5,505 nucleotides of DNA, taken from assembly GCA_030840615.1 (NCBI GenBank), contig JAVEEE010000384.1, positions 1 to 5,505 on the forward strand. Reading direction: 5' to 3'. The number at the start of each line of letters is the position of its first letter. The stretch's first letter is position 1. The notes under the pieces were generated by a model. It was not told the origin of the DNA. It saw only the letters and a list, made by a program, of their open reading frames with translations, and did no database searches. Of the stretch, positions 1 through 5,505 are shown in pieces. The translations under genes were made by a program, and so were the position numbers. Source of the DNA: Frankiaceae bacterium. Its GTDB lineage: Bacteria; Actinomycetota; Actinomycetes; JAFAQI01.

Positions 1-709
<709 letters not shown>

Positions 710-713
<4 letters not shown>

Positions 714-1669
714 CGGCCGTCGACGTAGCCGGTCTCGTCGCCCGGGCACGCGAAGGCGACGCGCGCGCCGTCGGCCGCTTGATCTCACTTGTCGAGAACG
801 CGTCACCTGCACTACGCGATGTCATGGTGGCTCTGATGCCCTATGCCGGAAAGGCACACGTCATCGGTCTGACGGGGTCACCCGGCGTCGGCAAGTCGAC
901 GTCGACCTCGGCGCTCGTCACGGCTTACCGTGCCCGCGACCTTCGGGTGGGGGTGCTCGCCGTCGATCCGTCGTCGCCCTTCTCCGGTGGGGCGCTGCTC
1001 GGCGATCGGGTGCGCATGCAGGACCACGCCATGGACACTGGCGTCTTCATCCGCTCGATGGCGTCGCGTGGACATCTCGGTGGACTCTCGTGGTCGACAC
1101 CGCAGGCGCTGCGCGTCCTGGATGCGGCGGGCTGCGACGTCGTGCTCGTCGAGACAGTCGGGGTGGGTCAGGCGGAGGTGGAAGTGGCGTCGCTTGCGGA
1201 CTCCACCGTCGTGCTGCTGGCTCCTGGAATGGGCGACGCCATCCAGGCGGCGAAGGCCGGCATCCTCGAGATCGCCGACGTGTTCGTCGTCAACAAAGCA
1301 GACCGCGAAGGTGCTGACGCCACCGCCCGCGACCTGCGCCACATGCTGTCGCTGGGCGAGGCACGCAGGCCCGAGGACTGGCAGCCACCCATCGTCAGGA
1401 CCGTCGCGGTCCGGGGTGAGGGCGTTGACGACCTCGTTGCCGCACTCGACAAGCATCAGGCGTGGCTGCTGTCGTCCGGTCGGCTCGACGCCAAGCGCCG
1501 GGTGCGCGCGGCCGAGGAGATCGAGGCCATCGCCGTGACCGCATTGCGCGACCGATTCGGAGACCTGCGCAGCGGCGCACTGCTCGACGAGCTCGTCGGC
1601 CGCGTCGTAGCGGGGGAAACGGACCCCTACTCGGCGGCCGACGAGCTGATCGCGGCTGTCACGTCGTAG
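710..1669 (+). CDS. meaB: MeaB/ArgK-type G3E GTPase, chaperone of B12-dependent acyl-CoA mutase
   Basis: SIMIBI-class GTPase that binds methylmalonyl-CoA or isobutyryl-CoA mutase, gates adenosylcobalamin loading and protects the enzyme from inactivation; older annotations call it ArgK or LAO/AO transport ATPase. The chosen start, TTG at 710, gives 319 residues, the usual family size, and begins MTAVDVAGLVARAREGD, matching the expected N-terminal helix. The frame stays open upstream to a GTG at 662, but those codons lie inside the thiolase and read as Arg-rich non-family sequence. Motifs, numbered from TTG: Walker A/G1 GLTGSPGVGKST (53-64), AVDPSSP with D86, LGDRVRM, Switch-region ETVGVGQ (148-154), G4 NKAD (195-198), and a C-terminal helical dimerisation part ending near DPYSAADELIAAV. 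TTG overlaps the thiolase TGA (TTGA), and no good Shine-Dalgarno sequence is visible, so translation is probably coupled to the thiolase. The likely client is the mutase beginning at 4904 and/or a methylmalonyl-CoA mutase elsewhere. Confidence 0.93.
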
Positions 1670-2432
1670 CTGCGGGGGAAGTGCCTGCGGCGGCGGCCTC
1701 GACCTCGAGCAGCGAGTCCTCGTGCCGTTCGCGCTCGAACGCGGCGCGGCCGCCGCGGACCCCGAACAACCGCTTGCGTGACACGAGGTAGACGACCAGG
1801 GCGAGGTTGATCACCAGCGCGCCCACCTTCAGCAGCGTCACCTCTTTGGTCAGCTCGTAGATCTCGAGCGGGAGGAAGACACTGGTGCCGATGGCGGCGA
1901 CGTACTCGCCCCAGCGCTTGAGGCTCCACAGGCCGATTCCCTCGGCGAGCTGCAGCAAGGCGTAGCCGATGAGAAACGCCTCGACCAGGTGCAACGTGCC
2001 GTGCCGCGAGTTCAACAAGCTGCGGATGTGCCCGATCGTCGGGCTCTTGTCGAGGTTGTAGTTGAACTGCTCCGCCAACGGTCTGAAGCGCGGTAGCTCG
2101 CGGTCGAACCATGCCTGCAGTGACGTCTGGGTGCTCTCGAACGTGAAAACTGCGGCGGCCAGCAGCGCCAGGATCACCGCGCGGATCCATCGCTCGACAG
2201 CGAGAATCCGCAGGATGAAAGCTTCGCGCAGGGCTTTGCCGCGCAGGACGATCGGGGCAGTGTCGGCCGGACCGCGACCGTGCGGGGGGCCGACGACGAA
2301 GGTCTCGCAACGCAGGCATCGCCACGCTTCGCCCACCGCAGTCTCGGCCCGGAGCCTGTCGCGCAGCAGCGCTTCGTCGGGGGCGAACGTCGCGTGCCCC
2401 TGGCGGGCACAACCTCGCAGGCTCCAGTTCAT
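1659..2432 (-). CDS. DUF2127 integral membrane protein with N-terminal Cys/His (zinc-ribbon-like) motif
   Basis: Function unknown. From ATG at 2430-2432 the protein has 257 residues. Two parts are visible. The first, about residues 1-50, holds C8, H13 and a RCLRC motif (C39, C42), a plausible metal site, around GHATFAPDE and GEAWRCLRC. The second is a DUF2127-like membrane domain with about four hydrophobic segments: roughly 83-98, 147-169, 177-194 and 203-218. Typical family features are HLVEAFLIGYALLQLAEGIG (148-167) and RWGEYVAAIGTSVFLPLEIYEL (173-194), with several acidic residues (E151, E164, E176, E190) in or near the membrane. A hydrophilic, charged C-terminal tail follows. The frame can be extended to a TTG at 2457-2459, adding MVRHGRLHG; I prefer the ATG because the recognisable sequence starts at MNWSLRGC. 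No clear Shine-Dalgarno sequence precedes it. It is divergent from the MarR gene and convergent with meaB, overlapping the latter's 3' end by 11 bases. Nothing ties it to mutase chemistry. Confidence 0.85.
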   Translation of the reverse strand: MNWSLRGCARQGHATFAPDEALLRDRLRAETAVGEAWRCLRCETFVVGPPHGRGPADTAPIVLRGKALREAFILRILAVERWIRAVILALLAAAVFTFESTQTSLQAWFDRELPRFRPLAEQFNYNLDKSPTIGHIRSLLNSRHGTLHLVEAFLIGYALLQLAEGIGLWSLKRWGEYVAAIGTSVFLPLEIYELTKEVTLLKVGALVINLALVVYLVSRKRLFGVRGGRAAFERERHEDSLLEVEAAAAGTSPAATT

Positions 2433-2502
2433 GCCGTGCAGTCTGCCGTGTCGGACCAACGGGACCCTGGTTTGCCCGTAGGCGTGCCGCTACCGTGGCG
2501 CC
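2433..2502. other. Divergent intergenic region between DUF2127 gene and marR
   Basis: These 70 bases must hold the start signals of both divergent genes. Apart from TACCGT before marR, I see only a loose inverted arrangement ACCA...TGGT around GGGACCC (about 2456-2471), interrupted and not convincing as an operator. The icmA palindrome does not recur here. If MarR regulates itself or the DUF2127 gene, its site should lie in this stretch. Confidence 0.4.
2491..2502 (+). promoter_or_regulatory. Possible -10 element of leaderless marR promoter
   Basis: TACCGT (2491-2496) fits the relaxed actinobacterial -10 pattern TAnnnT and is followed by six bases and then GTG 2503, the same spacing as at the icmA start. 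No convincing -35 box is visible at 15-18 bases upstream. There is also no Shine-Dalgarno sequence before the GTG, which favours a leaderless start. The match is short, so the call is weak. Confidence 0.35.
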
Positions 2503-3015
2503 GTGCCGCGCCCGCTCGACCTGCCGTTCGACCCGATCGAACGTGCCGGCGAGCTGTGGGAGCAGCACTTCGGCCCGGCCGGCGCGATGCGCGTAGCGAC
2601 GTCCATCATGCGAGCTCAGCAGCTGCTCATTGTGCGCTTCGACGCGATCCTCAAACCGCACGGGCTGACGTTCCCTCGCTACGAGGCGTTGGTCCTCCTG
2701 CACTTCAGCCGTGCCGGTGAGCTGCCGCTGTCGGTCATCGGCCAGCGGTTGATGGTGCACCCGACGAGCGTGACGAACACGGTCGACCGGCTGGAGGCCC
2801 AGGGGCTCGTGCAACGCCGACCGAACCCCCGCGACGGCCGCGGAGTCCTTGCCCGACTGACCGATGACGGTCGCGGCGTGGTCGAGGCCGCCACCCGGGA
2901 CCTGATGGAGGACGGCTTCGGCCTGAGCGCCTACGAACCGGACCAGCTGCACGATCTGTCCGGTCTGCTCCGGCTGATCCGCGTCGACGCCGGTGACTTC
3001 CGCGACCCCGAGTGA
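2503..3015 (+). CDS. MarR-family transcriptional regulator
   Basis: Winged-helix DNA-binding protein of the MarR family, expected to act as a dimer on a palindromic operator and often relieved by a small ligand. It has 170 residues from GTG 2503, slightly long for the family (about 140-170) because of an N-terminal arm (PLDLPFDPIERAGELWEQHF). Seen: helix 1 region AMRVATSIMRAQQLL; LTFPRYEALVLLHFSRAGELPLSVIGQRL; recognition helix HPTSVTNTVDRLEAQGLV (86-103); and wing RRPNPRDGRGVLARLTDDG with D111 and R113 in the usual positions. The C-terminal part (about 121-170) would form the dimer helices. A TACCGT box ends six bases before the GTG, suggesting a leaderless transcript. The ligand is not predictable. 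The gene is separated from icmA by one gene, so it is a candidate regulator of the palindromic site at 4879-4896; this is inference. It could equally control the divergent DUF2127 gene or itself. Confidence 0.93.
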   Translation: MPRPLDLPFDPIERAGELWEQHFGPAGAMRVATSIMRAQQLLIVRFDAILKPHGLTFPRYEALVLLHFSRAGELPLSVIGQRLMVHPTSVTNTVDRLEAQGLVQRRPNPRDGRGVLARLTDDGRGVVEAATRDLMEDGFGLSAYEPDQLHDLSGLLRLIRVDAGDFRDPE

Positions 3016-3092
3016 GGCCGGTCGGCCGTCGTCACCGTTGGCTGGTCGCCGATGCTGCGGCGCCGTACGCTGCTGGCACATCGGGGGTAATT

Positions 3093-3098
3093 GGGGGA
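3093..3098 (+). promoter_or_regulatory. Ribosome binding site deciding the solute-binding-protein start
   Basis: GGGGGA lies seven bases before ATG 3106 and four before GTG 3103. The spacing favours the ATG, although the frame extends to TTG 3091. The TTG start would put this purine run inside the coding sequence. Confidence 0.6.
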
Positions 3099-3105
3099 CA
3101 AAGTG

Positions 3106-4872
3106 ATGGGTCGACCGGTGGCACGGTCCGGGGCCGTCGTGGCAGTCGCACTTTTCGCGCTTGCGGCGACGCTCACCGCCAACACGGAGGCGAGGGTGAG
3201 CACATCGGGCGCCGGCGCGCAGACGCCGGCGACCGGAGGCCGGGTCATCTTCCGGATGTGCTGCGGACCCGACTGGATCGACCCCGGCCAGACCTACTAC
3301 TCCGTCGGTTTCATGTTGAGCGGTGCGGTCAACAGACCGCTCTACTCCTACACCCCGGACCATCCGCTCCACCCGGTCCCGGACCTGGCTGAAGGCGATC
3401 CTCAGATCTCGGCCGACGGCAAGAAGGTCACCGTCACCCTCAAAACCGGAATCCACTTCTCGCCACCGGTCAACCGGGAGGTCACCAGTCGAGACGTCAA
3501 ATACGCGATCGAACGAGCGTTCACCCGGCACGTCCCGAACGGCTACGTGTTCATCTACTTCAGCGACCTCGTGGGAGCGCCGGACGACTTCGGGCCGCTG
3601 ACCGACATCGCCGGGATCGAGACGCCCGATGAGCGGACCATCGTCTTCAGACTGGAACGGCCGACCGCGACCACACTCGCGGGGGCTTTGACCCTGCCGA
3701 TCACCGTGCCCGTGCCGCGCGAGTATGCCCGGCCCTTCGACAGGGAGCGGCCGTCGACCTACGACTCCCACGTCGTCTTCACCGGGCCCTACATGATCCG
3801 CAATGACGCCGACGGCAACCTCGTCGGCCTCGCCGACGACATCGAGATCGTGCGCAATCCCAACTGGGACCCGGCCGGCGACTTCCGACCGGCTTACGTC
3901 GACGAGATCCGGTTCCGGTTCAGTGACGTCGACTTCACGACCATGGCGAGACACACGTTGCAAGGATCACACCGGTTGTGCTGCGACGCCTCGGATCCGG
4001 ACTGGGTGCGGAAGTTCGGGTCCTCGTACCAGGCTCAGATCGGCAGCGCACCGGGCCACGGCACCCGGTGGGTGTCGCTCAACACCAGGGTGAAGCCGCT
4101 GACCCACATCAACGTCCGCAAGGCGCTCGCCGCTGCGATGGACCGCAAAGGCCTGCGCCATGCGCGGGGCGGCCGCCTGGCCGGCCGGCTCGCGCAGCAC
4201 TTCCTCTCACCAGGCGGCCCCGGGTTCGCCGAGTCGGGTGGGTTCGACGGCTTCGGCCACACCCGCTACCTCCAGCATCCCGGCGGTGACCTCGCGCTCG
4301 CCCGGCGATACATGCTCCGAGCCGGTCGCCACGGCGTGCACGTCTCGCGCCATGGCAACTACGCAGGATCTCGCTCGCTGCTCATGGTGGGGACGGACAG
4401 TGAGCCCGGTCGCACCGTGGCGCACCTGGTCAAGCGAGGGGTCGAGGCGCTGGGCTTCGACGTGCACCTCAAGCTGGTTCCACCCGACGAGATGTACACG
4501 AAGTGGTGCGGAGTCCCTTCAGCGAAGGTGGCGATCTGCCCCAACGTCGGCTGGTTCGCCGACTTCTTCGACCCGGAGTCCCTCCTCGAACCCACGTTCA
4601 GCGGCCACGCGATCCGCCGCTCAGGTAGCAACAACTACTCCGTGCTCGACGACGCCGACATCAACCGCGCCATGCGACAAGCGTCGACCTTGCTGCCCGG
4701 GCCGGCGCGATGGCGCGCCTGGGCGGGCATCAACCGCATGGTGACCAAGCAGGTGCCCGGGATCCCTTACCTCTGGGACGTCAACTACGCGGTCGAGTCG
4801 CCCGACGTCCTGGGAGTCATTAATCCTTACTTCGGGTCGTGGGACCTGAGCTTCACGTCCCTGAAGCCCTAG
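3106..4872 (+). CDS. Exported family-5 solute-binding protein (peptide/oligopeptide ABC transporter type)
   Basis: Extracytoplasmic substrate-binding component of the OppA/DppA type (SBP family 5), which delivers peptides or other ligands to an ABC permease. From ATG 3106 it has 588 residues, normal for the family. The start is supported by GGGGGA at 3093-3098, seven bases upstream; the frame also offers GTG 3103 and TTG 3091. Residues 1-29 form a signal sequence: basic MGRPVAR, a hydrophobic core GAVVAVALFALAATL, then a possible signal peptidase site around ANTEA. There is no lipobox cysteine. The mature domain shows the family pattern: GGRVIFRMCC...DPGQTYYS, RPLYSYTPD, PDLAEG, VTSRDVKYAIERAF, TGPYMI, DFFDPESLLEPTF, and C-terminal VINPYFGSWDLSFTSLK. 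Six cysteines occur as two adjacent pairs (C52/C53, C292/C293) plus C468 and C478. No permease or ATPase genes adjoin it, so it is an orphan here and its ligand is unknown. The icmA promoter overlaps its stop codon. Confidence 0.92.
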   Translation: MGRPVARSGAVVAVALFALAATLTANTEARVSTSGAGAQTPATGGRVIFRMCCGPDWIDPGQTYYSVGFMLSGAVNRPLYSYTPDHPLHPVPDLAEGDPQISADGKKVTVTLKTGIHFSPPVNREVTSRDVKYAIERAFTRHVPNGYVFIYFSDLVGAPDDFGPLTDIAGIETPDERTIVFRLERPTATTLAGALTLPITVPVPREYARPFDRERPSTYDSHVVFTGPYMIRNDADGNLVGLADDIEIVRNPNWDPAGDFRPAYVDEIRFRFSDVDFTTMARHTLQGSHRLCCDASDPDWVRKFGSSYQAQIGSAPGHGTRWVSLNTRVKPLTHINVRKALAAAMDRKGLRHARGGRLAGRLAQHFLSPGGPGFAESGGFDGFGHTRYLQHPGGDLALARRYMLRAGRHGVHVSRHGNYAGSRSLLMVGTDSEPGRTVAHLVKRGVEALGFDVHLKLVPPDEMYTKWCGVPSAKVAICPNVGWFADFFDPESLLEPTFSGHAIRRSGSNNYSVLDDADINRAMRQASTLLPGPARWRAWAGINRMVTKQVPGIPYLWDVNYAVESPDVLGVINPYFGSWDLSFTSLKP

Positions 4873-4903
4873 ACCGACTAGTAGGACGTCCTACTATTCA
4901 GGT
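4870..4903 (+). promoter_or_regulatory. Predicted promoter of icmA (leaderless)
   Basis: The -10 box is TACTAT (4892-4897), close to consensus TATAAT. The -35 box is TAGACC (4870-4875, four of six matches to TTGACA), with a 16-base spacer. The -35 starts on the TAG stop codon of the solute-binding-protein gene. Six bases (TCAGGT) separate the -10 from GTG 4904, so transcription probably begins at or next to the start codon, a common arrangement in actinobacteria. This is sequence matching only. Confidence 0.55.
4879..4896. promoter_or_regulatory. Perfect 18-bp palindrome, probable repressor operator of icmA
   Basis: TAGTAGGACGTCCTACTA reads identically on both strands. Continuing outward, the first flanking pair (4878/4897) does not match, but the next two pairs do (A4877/T4898, G4876/C4899). 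It has no loop and no T-run, so it looks like a dimer-binding DNA site rather than a terminator. Its right arm covers five of the six bases of the predicted -10 box, and it fills the -10/-35 spacer, so a bound protein would block RNA polymerase. Size and symmetry fit MarR or TetR proteins. The MarR gene at 2503 is the nearest candidate, but this link is inferred only. Confidence 0.7.
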
Positions 4904-5505
4904 GTGAGCGACATGGACGACGGCAGGGAACGCTGGCAGGCGCGGTACGACGCGGCGCGCAAGCGGGACGCCGACTTCACGACACTCTCCGGCGTCGAAG
5001 TCGACCCGGTCTACGGGCCGCCCGCGGGCTCGGGCTACCCCTCGTTCGAGCGCATCGGCTGGCCAGGGGAGTTCCCGTTCACTCGCGGCCTCTACCCGAC
5101 CGGCTACCGCGGAAAGACGTGGACAATCCGTCAGTTCGCCGGCTTCGGCAATGCGCGACAGACCAACGAGCGCTACAAGATGATCATGGCGGCAGGTGGC
5201 AGTGGGCTGTCGGTCGCCTTCGACATGCCGACGTTGATGGGACGCGACTCGGACGACCCTCGCGCACTCGGCGAGGTCGGTCATTGCGGCGTCGCCATCG
5301 ACAGCGCTGCCGACGTCGATGTCCTGTTCGCCGACATCCCCCTTCAGGACGTCACGACGTCGATGACCATCAACGGTCCGGCTGTCCCCGTGTTCTGCAT
5401 GTATCTAGTCGCCGCGGAGCGTCAAGGTGCCGACATCTCCAAGCTCGATGGCACCCTGCAGACCGACATCTTCAAGGAATACATCGCGCAGAAGGAATGG
5501 CTCTT
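4904..5505 (+). CDS. icmA: B12-dependent acyl-CoA mutase large subunit, probably isobutyryl-CoA mutase IcmA (3' end outside window)
   Basis: Large (substrate-binding TIM barrel) subunit of an adenosylcobalamin-dependent carbon-skeleton mutase. Only the first 200 codons are present and the frame is open to the edge. IcmA reversibly converts isobutyryl-CoA to n-butyryl-CoA together with the small B12-binding subunit IcmB. Seen: RWQARYDAARKRDADFTTLSG, YPSFERIGWPGEFPFTRGLYPTGYRG, TWTIRQFAGFG, GLSVAFDMPTLMGRDSDDP, GEVGHCGVAIDS, TTSMTINGPAVPVF and TDIFKEYIAQKEWLF. This closely resembles remembered Streptomyces IcmA. The two residues that separate substrates are Phe78 and Gln196, 118 apart, at the positions of IcmA Phe80/Gln198; methylmalonyl-CoA mutase has Tyr89/Arg207 there. 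Start: GTG 4904 lies six bases after a -10-like TACTAT and would be leaderless. The alternative is ATG 4913, with AGGTG at 4900-4904 as a possible ribosome binding site. The missing C-terminal part prevents a check of whether a B12 domain is fused. Confidence 0.88.
   Translation, partial: MSDMDDGRERWQARYDAARKRDADFTTLSGVEVDPVYGPPAGSGYPSFERIGWPGEFPFTRGLYPTGYRGKTWTIRQFAGFGNARQTNERYKMIMAAGGSGLSVAFDMPTLMGRDSDDPRALGEVGHCGVAIDSAADVDVLFADIPLQDVTTSMTINGPAVPVFCMYLVAAERQGADISKLDGTLQTDIFKEYIAQKEWL

Noticed and set aside
878..1456. Minus-strand open frame of 192 codons opposite meaB
   Set aside because: Antisense shadow of a gene with clear GTPase motifs; its own translation has no recognisable family and skewed composition.
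3016..3027. GGCCGGTCGGCC just after the marR stop as a terminator stem
   Set aside because: Only five base pairs around a two-base loop, no T-run, and such GC-only repeats are expected by chance here.
1627..3963. A 778-codon minus-strand open frame, the longest in the window
   Set aside because: It runs across the DUF2127 gene in another frame and antisense to marR and part of the solute-binding-protein gene. The translation is Arg/Gly/Pro-rich with no domain, a by-product of scarce stop codons in GC-rich DNA.
4804..4812. Half-site GACGTCCT copies (also near 5345) as extra operator sites
   Set aside because: They lack the TAGTA/TACTA outer arms, lie within coding sequence, and GACGTC is frequent in GC-rich DNA.
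4879..4896. Palindrome read as a transcription terminator of the solute-binding-protein gene
   Set aside because: The arms are directly adjacent with no loop and are not followed by a T-run; overlap with the -10 box fits an operator better.
4898..5284. Minus-strand open frame of 128 codons opposite icmA
   Set aside because: The plus strand here encodes the highly conserved mutase; the reverse frame shows no domain.

Overview
The window is very GC-rich, with G/C dominating third codon positions, GTG/TTG starts and apparently leaderless promoters. Together with the protein types, this points to a high-GC actinobacterium. The genus cannot be fixed from the sequence. The window is almost fully coding: four complete genes plus two cut by the window edges, and no RNA gene, IS element, CRISPR array or integrase. 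The longest non-coding stretch is about 90 bases.

Layout. (1) 1-713 (+): 3' part of a thiolase (acetyl-CoA acetyltransferase family). (2) 710-1669 (+): a MeaB/ArgK-type G3E GTPase, the chaperone of B12-dependent acyl-CoA mutases; its TTG start overlaps the thiolase stop. (3) 1659-2432 (-): a DUF2127 membrane protein with an N-terminal Cys/His motif, convergent with meaB and overlapping its 3' end by 11 bases. (4) 2503-3015 (+): a MarR-family regulator, divergent from the DUF2127 gene. (5) 3106-4872 (+): an exported family-5 (peptide/oligopeptide-type) solute-binding protein without its permease genes. (6) 4904-5505 (+): the first 200 codons of a B12-dependent acyl-CoA mutase large subunit. 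Its substrate-site residues (Phe78, Gln196) match isobutyryl-CoA mutase (IcmA) rather than methylmalonyl-CoA mutase.

How they fit together. Thiolase, MeaB and the mutase form a short-chain acyl-CoA module. The mutase would interconvert isobutyryl-CoA and n-butyryl-CoA, linking valine/branched-chain and straight-chain acyl-CoA pools. MeaB would protect and reload its cobalamin cofactor. The thiolase would cleave or form the acetoacetyl/3-ketoacyl-CoA reached by oxidation of butyryl-CoA. The DUF2127 protein and the binding protein have no evident metabolic link.

The best non-coding signal is a perfect 18-bp palindrome, TAGTAGGACGTCCTACTA (4879-4896). It overlaps the predicted -10 box of the mutase promoter and looks like a repressor operator; the MarR protein nearby is a candidate binder (inference). 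I see no wholly new system here. The points worth checking are this operator, the mutase specificity residues and the leaderless starts.
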